This document shows positions 54,904 to 63,766 of a stretch of 64,000 bases of DNA, in pieces. Source of the stretch: an uncultured Tenacibaculum sp. (GTDB lineage: Bacteria > Bacteroidota > Bacteroidia > Flavobacteriales > Flavobacteriaceae); NCBI RefSeq assembly GCF_947498805.1, contig NZ_CANMLT010000001.1:496001-560000 (forward strand). Reading direction: 5' to 3'. The position numbers were made by a program, and so were the translations under genes. Each line of letters starts with the position of its first letter. Positions within the stretch are counted from its first letter, which is position 1. Under the pieces are notes generated by a model, which saw nothing but the letters and a program-made list of their open reading frames with translations, was not told where the DNA came from and made no database searches.

Positions 54904-57282
54904 ATGATACAATTGAAGAGTAAAGTACGAAAGGTACTTTTGAGCATGGGAATATTGTTGGTACAAGGAGTTTTTGGACAACAAATAGATTTTGAAAATA
55001 TAGGAAGAGGAAAGCCATTTAAGGTAAGTGGTAATATTGCTGCGAATTCGGTATTTTATTCGTCAAATCAAAATTCAGCTAGAGCACCATTCACCTATTT
55101 TTTACAAGGAGGATTGAATTTTAGTATATATGAATTTTCAATTCCAGTAAGTTATAGTTTTTCAAATCAAGGAGAAGATCTAGAATATCAATTACCATTT
55201 AGTTTTAACCGTTTAAGTTTACATCCTAAATACAAATGGGTTCAAGCACATATTGGAGATGTAAATATGAGCTTTTCTCCTTACACCTTAGCAGGACATC
55301 AGTTTACAGGAGCAGGAGTAGACTTAACACCAAAAGGAGCAATTACCTTTTCAGCTATGTATGGTCGATTATTAAAAGCTACTGAAGATACGGGTGATGA
55401 TAGAACGCAACCTGCTTTTAAACGTATGGGATATGGAGCAAAGATTGGATTTAAAAAAGAGAAATATAATATTGAAGTTATTGGTTTTTATGCCAAAGAT
55501 GAAATAAATTCAATAAATACAATTCCTGAAGACAAAAATATCTTACCTAAAGAAAACCTTGTACTTAGTATGTCTGGTTCTGTAACCGTAATGGAAGGAT
55601 TACGATTTAAAGGAGAATATGCATCCACTGCAATTACACAAGATTTAAGAGCGCAAGAAGTAGGACATAGTAGCGGAGTAGCAGGTTTATTATTTAATAA
55701 TAGAGCCTCTACGGAGTTTTACAAAGCTTTTAAGACAGAAATGGAGTATAGCTTTGATAAATATCGTTTTGGGGTGGGATATGAGCGTATAGATCCAGGG
55801 TACCAGACTCTTGGAGCTTATTTCTTTAACAACGATTTTGAAAATATTACTTTAAATGCAAATACTGTATTGTTTGATAACAAGTTAAACTTAGCGTTTA
55901 ATATAGGGTATCAAAGAGACGATTTAGCAAATCAAAAGGAAACGAGTACTAGTAGAACCGTTGGGAGTGTAAATGCTACATATACATTAAGTAAAAAAGT
56001 GAATATAACGGGGGGGTATTCAAATTTCACAACGTTTACCAATAATAGATTAGATCAGTTTGACAATATCAACGATGATAACTTACTAGATAACCAAGCA
56101 GAACTATTTGATTATAAGCAACTTTCTCAAAATGCAAATGTTAATGTAGCTTATATACTAGAAAGTAGTAAAAGTAGAAGGCAAAATTTAAATGTGAATT
56201 ATGCATTGGCTACTGTGGCAAATGAAGAAAATGGAATCGTAAGGATTGGAAACGGATCTACGTTCCATAACTTTAATACCTCATATACCTTAGGGCTACC
56301 AAATAAAAAAATGAATATTACTTCAGCAATCAATACTACATACAATACCATTGGTAGAGAAGAAGCATATACATGGGGTCCTACAGTATCGGTTAATAAG
56401 AAGTTTTTTAAAGATAAATTGAATACCACTTTTAGTACTTCTTATAATCAAAATAACAGTGAACAAACACAGGCAAGTGCAACAAATTTTAGATTCAATG
56501 CAAATTATGTATATAAAGAAAAGCATAATTTTAATTTAAATGCAATCCAATTATTTAGAAGTAATACATCTCGAAATACACAAGATTTAACAGTAACATT
56601 TGGGTATAATTATGGATTTGATTTATCTGCTAAGAAGAATAAAAGAGAGAAAGCAAAGAAAGACAAGTTTACAATAGTCTATAAAGAGCATACTTTTATA
56701 GGTGAACCAAATGAAATAACTCCAGAGATTTTTATAGTTACGAAGCAGAAGAAGTATGCTGAGATTAAAGAAGTAGCCGAGGTTGCTGAGGAAATAAATA
56801 CAATGGAACAGGAGTTAAAAGATGCAGAATTAAAATCAAAATCAAAGTATAAAAAAACAGCATTAAAATACTTAGAGTTTGTAGATAAGAATCAAAACTA
56901 TTTAGATACTTATTATGAACTAGCTTTTGCAGGATTGAAGAAACTATATAGAGATGCAAAAAGAATAGAGTGGAATGTAGAAAACAAATACAATAAAGCA
57001 GTGTCTATTTATAACAATTCTGATAGAAAAGAAAACATAAAGTTGAAGCAATTTTTGGCTAAAAGAAAAAGAGCCTATGAGGCGAATAAGTTTATGTTAA
57101 AAGAGTTAGAGGGACTTAAGTATGATCATTTAAAGCAAAAAGAAGGTTTATTACATACTTTTAAAAAACAACATTTAAACACAATCTTTAAAATGTTGAA
57201 TGAAGGAAAAACCAGAGCAGAGATTGCCATCTATATCGAATTAGGGTTTGCAAAGTTATATCATGCAAAAACGCCTAAGTAG
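54904..57282 (+). CDS. Outer-membrane beta-barrel protein with helical C-terminal tail
   Basis: 792 aa from ATG 54904 (an upstream TTG frame start at 54874 is rejected because it precedes the signal peptide). The signal peptide ends LVQGVFGQ. Residues 30-560 alternate aromatic and polar residues in many strands (for example GGLNFSIYEFSIPVSYSFSN, NLAFNIGYQRDD), as in outer-membrane barrels. From about 565 the protein turns into a lysine- and glutamate-rich helical region (KNKREKAKKDKF, then long coiled-coil helices to the end), probably periplasmic. No TonB box or plug is evident. As the last gene of the operon it may be the pore or anchor of the surface structure (inference). Confidence 0.85.
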   Translation: MIQLKSKVRKVLLSMGILLVQGVFGQQIDFENIGRGKPFKVSGNIAANSVFYSSNQNSARAPFTYFLQGGLNFSIYEFSIPVSYSFSNQGEDLEYQLPFSFNRLSLHPKYKWVQAHIGDVNMSFSPYTLAGHQFTGAGVDLTPKGAITFSAMYGRLLKATEDTGDDRTQPAFKRMGYGAKIGFKKEKYNIEVIGFYAKDEINSINTIPEDKNILPKENLVLSMSGSVTVMEGLRFKGEYASTAITQDLRAQEVGHSSGVAGLLFNNRASTEFYKAFKTEMEYSFDKYRFGVGYERIDPGYQTLGAYFFNNDFENITLNANTVLFDNKLNLAFNIGYQRDDLANQKETSTSRTVGSVNATYTLSKKVNITGGYSNFTTFTNNRLDQFDNINDDNLLDNQAELFDYKQLSQNANVNVAYILESSKSRRQNLNVNYALATVANEENGIVRIGNGSTFHNFNTSYTLGLPNKKMNITSAINTTYNTIGREEAYTWGPTVSVNKKFFKDKLNTTFSTSYNQNNSEQTQASATNFRFNANYVYKEKHNFNLNAIQLFRSNTSRNTQDLTVTFGYNYGFDLSAKKNKREKAKKDKFTIVYKEHTFIGEPNEITPEIFIVTKQKKYAEIKEVAEVAEEINTMEQELKDAELKSKSKYKKTALKYLEFVDKNQNYLDTYYELAFAGLKKLYRDAKRIEWNVENKYNKAVSIYNNSDRKENIKLKQFLAKRKRAYEANKFMLKELEGLKYDHLKQKEGLLHTFKKQHLNTIFKMLNEGKTRAEIAIYIELGFAKLYHAKTPK

Positions 57283-57303
57283 TAGCTTTGAATTTTATTA
57301 TAC

Positions 57304-57690
57304 TTAATAGGCTTTTAAATAAACCCAATGATTGTTTTCTCGAGAGAATGAAGAGTTTTCATGAATAATGTCTAACTGACCATTTTCCATAAAATAAGCC
57401 TTGAATTCAACTGTTCCGATAGTATCATAAGGCTTTCCTTTGGAAGCGTTTAAAACTTCTAATTTTAGCCATTGTACCGATTTAGTCCACGCTAAAATTT
57501 CTTTTTTCTCTCTCTTTTTAGGACGAGTAGAGGAGTGATGACTTTTTTGAAGATACTCAATATTAGCAAGAACAAAAGCACTATACCTTGAACGCATTAA
57601 TTGTTCGGCTGTTAGAACATTGTCGATGTTGGTATGTGCTATTTTGCAACAATCAGCATACTTTTTATTTGGATTGCATGGACATTGCAT
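57304..57690 (-). CDS. YchJ-like SEC-C metal-binding protein
   Basis: 128 aa. The N-terminal CPCNPNKKYADCC is a SEC-C-type zinc motif, followed by LTAEQLMRSRYSAFVLANIE, the core of the YchJ/UPF0225 family. The second half is a small NTF2-like beta region (KAYFMENGQLDIIHENSSFS). The molecular role of this family is not established. It is tail-to-tail with the large operon; the 21-bp gap has no clear hairpin. It starts 5 bp after the upstream 119-aa gene, so the two are co-transcribed. Confidence 0.9.
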   Translation of the reverse strand: MQCPCNPNKKYADCCKIAHTNIDNVLTAEQLMRSRYSAFVLANIEYLQKSHHSSTRPKKREKKEILAWTKSVQWLKLEVLNASKGKPYDTIGTVEFKAYFMENGQLDIIHENSSFSRENNHWVYLKAY

Positions 57691-57695
57691 GATTA

Positions 57696-58076
<381 letters not shown>

Positions 58077-58102
58077 TTACAATATTTCTACGCTTTTATT
58101 AA

Positions 58103-58738
58103 CTATGAAATCATAGATAGATATACAGAAGCAAAAGAATCTTTTCCCTTTTTAGTCAAAGAAGATTGAATCATAGAGAAAAGTAATTTAATGTAATAAG
58201 TCGATTTTACGGTGTTTTGATCTAAATCATCTTCATAAAAAACAGCATAATCTATAATCCAAGAATTGAAAATGATTAACAATCCGTGAATTTTCTTTCT
58301 AAGTAGCTTATCATCATTGGTAGGATGCATGTATTCATTTTCCATTAAGAAAATAGCTATTCTATATATAACAGAATGATACACTTTAGAACGTTCAATA
58401 GTTTTGGCTTTGATATTAGGGTATCGGGTAATAATATCATAACTGTTTAATAGAAAAAAACGATACTTAAAAGTTAAGTCCATTAACTGTTTTAAACTTT
58501 GAAGCATAAAATCAAACTCAAAAATTTCTCCCTCTAAATTTTCAAGACTTTCATCCATTTCATCTAGGAAATTTTGATGAAGACGAAGAACAATATCATC
58601 TTTTTTTGGAAAGTGGTAACATAAATTTCCATAACTAATGCCCATTTCTTCACTAATAGTTTTGCTGGAAATATTCATGTAGCCCTCTTTATTAAAGAGA
58701 TTTAAGGCTGCCTCTAATATTCGATCTTTTGTGTTCAT
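58103..58738 (-). CDS. TetR/AcrR-family transcriptional regulator
   Basis: 211 aa from ATG 58738. The N-terminal helix-turn-helix is typical: DRILEAALNLFNKEGYMNIS, then ISEEMGISYGNLCYHFPKKD. The rest is an all-helical ligand-binding domain. An in-frame ATG at 58756 would add six residues, but that codon lies inside a perfect palindrome (58750-58765), so I prefer 58738. It is divergent from the acyl-CoA dehydrogenase gene, and two identical 16-bp palindromes lie between them. It most likely represses that gene and possibly itself, with an acyl-CoA or fatty acid as a plausible signal (inference). Confidence 0.92.
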   Translation of the reverse strand: MNTKDRILEAALNLFNKEGYMNISSKTISEEMGISYGNLCYHFPKKDDIVLRLHQNFLDEMDESLENLEGEIFEFDFMLQSLKQLMDLTFKYRFFLLNSYDIITRYPNIKAKTIERSKVYHSVIYRIAIFLMENEYMHPTNDDKLLRKKIHGLLIIFNSWIIDYAVFYEDDLDQNTVKSTYYIKLLFSMIQSSLTKKGKDSFASVYLSMIS

Positions 58739-58749
58739 AAAATCAAAAT

Positions 58750-58765
58750 TAGGCATTTTTGCCTA
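58750..58765. promoter_or_regulatory. Palindromic operator 1 (TetR site)
   Basis: TAGGC-ATTTTT-GCCTA, a perfect inverted repeat of 5-bp arms. It overlaps a possible -33 TTG (58759-58761) of the acyl-CoA dehydrogenase promoter and lies just upstream of the TetR start. Confidence 0.8.
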
Positions 58766-58791
58766 TTGTATGAAATTTATCTATATATTTG
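58759..58791 (+). promoter_or_regulatory. Promoter of acyl-CoA dehydrogenase operon
   Basis: TATATTTG (58784-58791) is a full match to the Bacteroidota -7 form. A TTG lies 22 bp before it (58759-58761); another TTG at 58766-58768 is too close at 15 bp. The two palindromes flank it. Confidence 0.55.
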
Positions 58792-58793
58792 TC

Positions 58794-58809
58794 TAGGCAT
58801 TTTTGCCTA
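58794..58809. promoter_or_regulatory. Palindromic operator 2 (TetR site)
   Basis: The same 16 bases as operator 1, 44 bp further on (about four helical turns). It starts 2 bp after the -7 element, where transcription should begin. Confidence 0.8.
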
Positions 58810-58825
58810 ATTAAATAAAAAGAAT

Positions 58826-60613
58826 ATGAACTCAGAAGCAATAACCATGAATATTGGAGGTTCGTTTTTAGTAAAAAATGAATCCTTAGATAACTTTTAT
58901 ACGACCGAATTGAAAACAGAAGAATCAATTATGATTCAAGAATCGGCAACTCAATTTTTAGAAACAGAAATTGAACCTAATATAGAGGTGTTAGAATCGA
59001 TAGCTGGAATAGATAAAACACCTGAACTACTTAAGAAGTGTGGAGATTTGGGTTTTTTAAGTTTAGAGGTTTCTGAGGAGTATAATGGTGTTAATCTATC
59101 ATTAAAAGATGTACTTCATTTTGTAGAATCGATGAGTAAAGGACATTCATTTGGCGGGGCTTTAGGTGTACAAACGAGTATTGGTATTGCACCTGTTTTG
59201 TTATATGGAAGTGATTTCCTAAAGGAACAGTATATTCCAAAAATGACGGATGGTACCTTTATTTCAGCATTTGCCTTAACAGAACCAAATGCAGGAAGTG
59301 ATGCCAATGCAGGTAAAACAAAAGCGGTAATAAATAACGATGGTAATTATGTTATCAACGGACAAAAAGCTTGGATATCAAATGCAGGAATCGCGAATAT
59401 GTTCATTGTTTTTGCTAAAATAGAAGACGATAAGAATTTATCTGCATTTGTAGTCGATCGAACTTTTGGAGGAATTAGTTTTGGTCCTGAAGAAAAGAAA
59501 ATGGGATTGTCTGGTTGGAGTACAAGACAAGTGTTTTTTGAAAATACCATTGTGCCTTCAACACATTTACTAGGGGAACGAAACAAAGGTCTTAAAATAG
59601 CGCTAAATACTTTAAATACAGGTAGAATTAAGCTAGCGGCATCTTGTATAGGAATTGGTAAATTGGCTTTAGAACATTCAGTTGATTACGCTATAGAAAG
59701 AGAACAATTTGGTAAATCAATTCTTGAGTTTGGAGCTATGAAAGATAAGATAGCTAAAATGACTAGTAAGATATTTACCAATGAGGCTATTGTTTATAGG
59801 GTGGCAAATGCTATTGATGAAAATTGTGAAGTACTGTCACAAACCATGTCGTTTTCTGAAGCAAAAATAGAAGCCCTAAAAGAGTTTAGTATAGAATGTG
59901 CAATAGCCAAGGTTTACGGATCAGAAGCGCAAGATTATATTGTAGATGAAAGTGTTCAAATATATGGAGGAATGGGATTCTCGGCAGAATCACCTGTAGA
60001 AAGATTGTATAGAGGAGCTCGTATTAGTAGAATTTTTGAAGGAACTAATGAAATTAACAGATTAGTTATTATCAAAGAATTCTTAAAAAAAGGAATGAAA
60101 GGAGAAATAGATTTCTTTACACCATATACCCAATTGATGTCTGAACTTTCAGAACCTGTAGCTACTTTTTCAGAAGATACTATTGAAAGATATGAACAAT
60201 TGGTTGTTAACTTAAGAAACTTGTCTGTAATTACTACAGGAGTTTGTGCACAACAATACATGACGCAGTTGGCTGAAGAGCAGGAAATAGCCATGCATAT
60301 TTCAGATATGTTAATTACAATTTACGCCTTGGAAAGTGTTGTACTTCGTATTAAAAAATTAAAAGAAGTAGGGAAATATGATAGTATTATTCATGATTCT
60401 TTATTAAAAACCATTGGTTTTGATTGCTTCAATGCAATGGAAAATACCATTAAAAACTTATTAGCTTGTTTTGATAAAGAGGAAGATGCTACGATCATAA
60501 AACAAGCACTTGAAAAATATGCACATTTACCACATAGTAATGTAAAAGAGGCGCGCAGAACAATATGTTCATTTATTAAAGAATCGAAAGGAGTATATAA
60601 TTTAAGCAAGTAA
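58826..60613 (+). CDS. Acyl-CoA dehydrogenase
   Basis: 595 aa flavoenzyme. The family signature AFALTEPNAGSDANAG, the FAD/substrate loop VINGQKAWISNAG, and the segment RIFEGTNEINRLV with the likely catalytic glutamate are all present, as is IYGGMGF. The core ends near residue 425; the extra C-terminal 170 residues form a helical domain like that of very-long-chain acyl-CoA dehydrogenases. It removes hydrogens from fatty acyl-CoA in the first step of beta-oxidation. The start at 58826 lies 16 bp after operator 2. It is divergent from TetR and 5 bp from the transglutaminase-like gene. Confidence 0.94.
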   Translation: MNSEAITMNIGGSFLVKNESLDNFYTTELKTEESIMIQESATQFLETEIEPNIEVLESIAGIDKTPELLKKCGDLGFLSLEVSEEYNGVNLSLKDVLHFVESMSKGHSFGGALGVQTSIGIAPVLLYGSDFLKEQYIPKMTDGTFISAFALTEPNAGSDANAGKTKAVINNDGNYVINGQKAWISNAGIANMFIVFAKIEDDKNLSAFVVDRTFGGISFGPEEKKMGLSGWSTRQVFFENTIVPSTHLLGERNKGLKIALNTLNTGRIKLAASCIGIGKLALEHSVDYAIEREQFGKSILEFGAMKDKIAKMTSKIFTNEAIVYRVANAIDENCEVLSQTMSFSEAKIEALKEFSIECAIAKVYGSEAQDYIVDESVQIYGGMGFSAESPVERLYRGARISRIFEGTNEINRLVIIKEFLKKGMKGEIDFFTPYTQLMSELSEPVATFSEDTIERYEQLVVNLRNLSVITTGVCAQQYMTQLAEEQEIAMHISDMLITIYALESVVLRIKKLKEVGKYDSIIHDSLLKTIGFDCFNAMENTIKNLLACFDKEEDATIIKQALEKYAHLPHSNVKEARRTICSFIKESKGVYNLSK

Positions 60614-60618
60614 GGTAT

Positions 60619-61272
60619 ATGTATACTGAAGAGAATTTCTATTTTGATTATTCCCACGAGGTAATTCAAAACATACAAAAAGAAATTAGGCTAAAATATG
60701 GAGTACTAAATACAAATGAATACGCTATTAAAGCTTATGAGTATGTAAGAGATACTTGGGAATATTATCCATATCATTTTAGCTTAAATGAAGAAGATTG
60801 GAAAGCATCGAGTTTGGCAAAACGTAAGACAGGACACTGTCTAGAAAAGGCTACAATTTTAATAGCTTTATTAAGAGCTAAAAACATTCCAAGTCGATTA
60901 GGATTGGCTAAGGTTAAAAACCATTTAGCTGTAGACAAGATTGTTGAAACTTTGCAAAGTGATGAATTAGTTCCTCATGGATATGTTGAGGTCTATTTAC
61001 ATGGTAAATGGGTCAAGGCAACTCCCGCTTTTAATAAAACTCTTTGTGATTTTTTAGGAGTGAATGTTTTAGATTTCGATGGAAAAGTAGATTCTATTTT
61101 TCATGAATACGATAGTAATGAAAAGCATAAGTTTATGGAATATTTAGACGACTATGGAACATTTAATGAAGTTCCATTGGACTATATGTTTGAATTAATG
61201 AAAGAACATTACCCCATAGTAAATCAAAGAAAAATTGAAAAGGGAGAAGTTTTAGACTTATCTAAGTTATAA
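60619..61272 (+). CDS. Transglutaminase-like superfamily protein
   Basis: 217 aa. The papain-like core shows GHCLEKATILIALLRA (Cys74) and HGYVEVYLHGKWVKATPAFN (His120). The usual third residue, an aspartate, appears as Asn139, if the equivalent position is read correctly. No signal peptide is present, so it is cytoplasmic. Members of this superfamily act as proteases or amidases; the substrate is unknown. Its gene starts 5 bp after the acyl-CoA dehydrogenase and both are likely under the TetR operators. A terminator follows at 61278-61309. Confidence 0.88.
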   Translation: MYTEENFYFDYSHEVIQNIQKEIRLKYGVLNTNEYAIKAYEYVRDTWEYYPYHFSLNEEDWKASSLAKRKTGHCLEKATILIALLRAKNIPSRLGLAKVKNHLAVDKIVETLQSDELVPHGYVEVYLHGKWVKATPAFNKTLCDFLGVNVLDFDGKVDSIFHEYDSNEKHKFMEYLDDYGTFNEVPLDYMFELMKEHYPIVNQRKIEKGEVLDLSKL

Positions 61273-61277
61273 TTAAG

Positions 61278-61309
61278 AAGGGTTTCATTGTATAAATGAA
61301 ACCTTTTTC
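61278..61309 (+). terminator. Terminator after transglutaminase-like gene
   Basis: GGTTTCAT (61281-61288) pairs with ATGAAACC (61296-61303), followed by TTTTT, just after the stop at 61272. Confidence 0.85.
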
Positions 61310-61347
61310 ATTTTTAAGAGCAACTGCATTTTGCTTAACTTAGCAGC

Positions 61348-61908
61348 ATGCAAGAATTTATAGATTATATAAAAGGATTTATCGATTTAAAAGAAGAAAC
61401 CGCTCAACATATTTTAAGTGTAGCTAAGGAAGAATCTTTTGAAAAAGGAGGGCAAATTCTAAACATTGGAAAAACATGTAAGCATTTGTATTTTCTAAAA
61501 GAGGGAAGTGTTCGAAGTTTTATGTATCAAAAAGGAAAAGACATAACACACTGGGTTTATGGAGACAAATCTCTATTTACTTCTTGGGGAAGTTATGTTA
61601 TGCAAAACCCTTCTAATGAATATTTAGAAGCCATAGATGAATGTAAGGTAATTGCGATTTCATATGATAATTGGCAATTATTATATAAAGAACATCCGGA
61701 GTTAGAACGATTTGGACGTTTAATGATGGAGCAGGAGCTAGCAATCATTGATGAATTTTATAAAGGATACTATTTTTTATCTGCCAAAGAGAAATATGAG
61801 TTATTAATAAGTGCTTATCCTCGAATTACACAGATTGCAAACTTAGGACATATTGCATCTATGCTAGGAATAAGTCAAGAAACACTTAGTAGAATTAGAG
61901 TAAAATAA
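61348..61908 (+). CDS. Crp/Fnr-family transcriptional regulator
   Basis: 186 aa. The N-terminal cyclic-nucleotide-type barrel covers about 10-115 (GGQILNIGKTCKHLYFLKEG, then EAIDECKVIAISYDNW). The dimer helix follows, and the C-terminal helix-turn-helix is ITQIANLGHIASMLGISQET then LSRIRVK. The barrel lacks the RxS phosphate-binding signature of cAMP receptors, so a cyclic nucleotide is not assured. There are no Fnr-type cysteine clusters. This short Crp-like type is common in Bacteroidota. It stands alone between two hairpins; its target is unknown. Confidence 0.9.
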   Translation: MQEFIDYIKGFIDLKEETAQHILSVAKEESFEKGGQILNIGKTCKHLYFLKEGSVRSFMYQKGKDITHWVYGDKSLFTSWGSYVMQNPSNEYLEAIDECKVIAISYDNWQLLYKEHPELERFGRLMMEQELAIIDEFYKGYYFLSAKEKYELLISAYPRITQIANLGHIASMLGISQETLSRIRVK

Positions 61909-61936
61909 AAGGGCCTTTTCATTAAAGAAAAAGCCC
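61901..61936 (-). terminator. Terminator of the DUF5777 operon (minus strand)
   Basis: GGGCCTTTTC (61911-61920) pairs with GAAAAAGCCC (61927-61936), with one mismatch and a 6-base loop. On the minus strand it is followed by TTTTATTTTA. It overlaps the last codons of the Crp/Fnr gene. Confidence 0.7.
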
Positions 61937-61995
61937 TAGCGTGAAAAGAGTGGGGGTTATTACCCTTCATTATTCACATGAAAAGAATCTTTGGT

Positions 61996-62862
61996 TTAAA
62001 AAACTCTTACTACGTTAAATCCAAAGGAAATATCTCCCTTTCCCCAATCTCCCTGCGCTTTAGTTAAAAAGGCACTATCGTTACTTCCTCGTGCGTTTGA
62101 GAATAATAATTGAAACACATGTCCACCTGTTTCAATATCAATACCCAACGTAAGAGGGTTGTTATAAACAGAGTTGCTATTTTTATTAAAGTTATAAGCG
62201 TAATCTAGGTTAATACTCATACGCTTACTAACCTTTAAACGCCCTCCAACTCCCATTAAAAACTGATTGTGATTTCTTGCTTTTGTTGCATTTAAGTCTT
62301 GTAAGTTTTGGCGAACAAAAGAAGGAGCAAGTTCTAATGAGAAATTCTTAGAAACCCTACGAGAAGCTAAAAGTTGAAAAGTATAACTCATTCGGTCACC
62401 AAATCTTAAATTTGGATAGTTCTTCTTTTTTAATTCTGAATTAATATCTGCACTAGCATATCCCACTAAGTTTAAAGGAAACTTATTTGATTGTTTGGCA
62501 ATCCTAACCTTAGCTGTTCCTGAGTATGTTTTTTCGAAACTATCTCTACTTAATCCTAATTGAATCCCATCCCAAAAACTGTATAGTAATTGAATTTTTG
62601 TATTGGCTTGATCTAATCCGAAAAATTCATCAATACCATCTTTTAAAGACCCGAATCGGTGTGCAACAACTAAATATAAGTCACCTTTGTCGGCAATTTT
62701 TGTTGATTGCAAATTTCCTATTTGCATTGCTTTAAAAGCAGGTAAATCAAATTGTTTTGTATGCTTAGTTTCATTGTCTAGTTCATCTAATAAATCATCT
62801 TGAGCACTTATACTTAGTGATAAAAAAAGAAGGATGAATAAAAAGTTTATTTTAGTATGCAT
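61996..62862 (-). CDS. DUF5777-type outer-membrane beta-barrel protein
   Basis: 288 aa with a signal peptide (FILLFLSLSISAQ). The pattern LPAFKAMQIGNLQSTKIADK, LVVAHRFGS and WDGIQLGLSR matches what I know as DUF5777 proteins. Alternating strands continue to the end, which closes with an aromatic residue (FNVVRVF), as in outer-membrane barrels. In many flavobacteria it is linked with YceI and cytochrome-like genes, as here. Function unknown. It overlaps the OB-fold gene by 16 bp. Confidence 0.88.
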   Translation of the reverse strand: MHTKINFLFILLFLSLSISAQDDLLDELDNETKHTKQFDLPAFKAMQIGNLQSTKIADKGDLYLVVAHRFGSLKDGIDEFFGLDQANTKIQLLYSFWDGIQLGLSRDSFEKTYSGTAKVRIAKQSNKFPLNLVGYASADINSELKKKNYPNLRFGDRMSYTFQLLASRRVSKNFSLELAPSFVRQNLQDLNATKARNHNQFLMGVGGRLKVSKRMSINLDYAYNFNKNSNSVYNNPLTLGIDIETGGHVFQLLFSNARGSNDSAFLTKAQGDWGKGDISFGFNVVRVF

Positions 62863-63230
62863 TGATTTAATTTTATTTCGTCTAGTAAATCATCGTATCC
62901 AATGACACGACCTTTTATTGTTATTTTTTGATTTAAGTTTAATGTTGTGATTTTATCAGGAGTTTTAAACTGACAGAATATTTGGTTATTTAAGGTAACC
63001 CCTTTACTATCTAGTCCTGTAATTTCTCCTCTTAGTTCTACCACTTTTGAATTCCATTCATTAAAATTGGTACTGGCGATTTCTAAAAAATCAGCAGATG
63101 CTCCAGTATAGTTTGAATCCAGCTCTTCAATTGTTTTATGAGGTTTATACGCGTAAGTATATGCTCCGTATATAGCGACAACAAGAAGTAGTCCTATGAG
63201 GATGAGTTTATTTTTTTTCAACCAATTCAT
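62847..63230 (-). CDS. Membrane-anchored OB-fold (tRNA_anti-like) protein
   Basis: 127 aa. One membrane helix (about 9-27, ILIGLLLVVAIYGAYTYAY) anchors it, and the rest is an OB-fold-like domain: VVELRGEITGLDSKGVTLNN, then KITIKGRVIGYDDLLDEIKL. This matches the small tRNA_anti-like group of Bacteroidota, probably facing the periplasm. Role unknown. It overlaps its neighbours on both sides (by 16 and 23 bp), so it belongs to one operon with them. Confidence 0.85.
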   Translation of the reverse strand: MNWLKKNKLILIGLLLVVAIYGAYTYAYKPHKTIEELDSNYTGASADFLEIASTNFNEWNSKVVELRGEITGLDSKGVTLNNQIFCQFKTPDKITTLNLNQKITIKGRVIGYDDLLDEIKLNQCILK

Positions 63231-63750
63231 AATTTATAGTAACAATTATTTTATCAGCAATTTTCTTTCGAACAATGCTTGGTATTTTAATATTAAAATC
63301 TTGTGGTTTAACTGTGAAGCTACATGAAAGCTTAATGGTATTGTTTTGAAAAAGAACCTTGGCGGTAGTGTTAATTTCTTTCTTTTTTCCTCTTACCGTT
63401 AGTATTCCATTTAAAGGAAATTCTTGTTGATCTTTCATTCTTTCTATGGAAAAATCACTTAGTTTTCCTCTAAAGGTAGCTTTTGAGTACTTATCAGAAT
63501 CCATGTAATTTTCATTAAAATGCTCTTGCATCAAGGCTACTTTAAATTGAAAAGCATTTACAAAAAGTTGCACAGCAATATCACCAGTAGCTACTTTTAA
63601 AATAGAAGTAGAACTATGGTTTGTAGCTTCAACTGGTTCAAAAGCCTCTACTGAAGCTTTGAAATGAGTTGTACCAGTTCTTGTAAAGTATTTTTGCGCG
63701 GCAATTGATTGTGAAATCAATAGTACTGCTAATATGATTAATTTTTTCAT
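63208..63750 (-). CDS. YceI-family periplasmic protein
   Basis: 180 aa from ATG 63750. A frame start at 63783 would overlap the upstream gene and place 11 residues before the signal peptide (MKKLIILAVLLISQSIAAQ), so I reject it. The body is a YceI-type lipocalin-like barrel (HFKASVEAFEPVEATNHSS, NYMDSDKYSKATFRGKLSDF, LNGILTVRGKKKEINTTAKV). YceI proteins bind isoprenoid or lipid-like molecules in the periplasm. It is followed by the OB-fold and barrel genes. Confidence 0.9.
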   Translation of the reverse strand: MKKLIILAVLLISQSIAAQKYFTRTGTTHFKASVEAFEPVEATNHSSTSILKVATGDIAVQLFVNAFQFKVALMQEHFNENYMDSDKYSKATFRGKLSDFSIERMKDQQEFPLNGILTVRGKKKEINTTAKVLFQNNTIKLSCSFTVKPQDFNIKIPSIVRKKIADKIIVTINYELVEKK

Positions 63751-63766
63751 TAGTAATATTTTTAGA

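Noticed and set aside
21753-57282. The whole locus as a recently transferred island
   Set aside because: I see no integrase, tRNA, direct repeats at the ends or obvious base-composition change; a composition scan would be needed to claim it.
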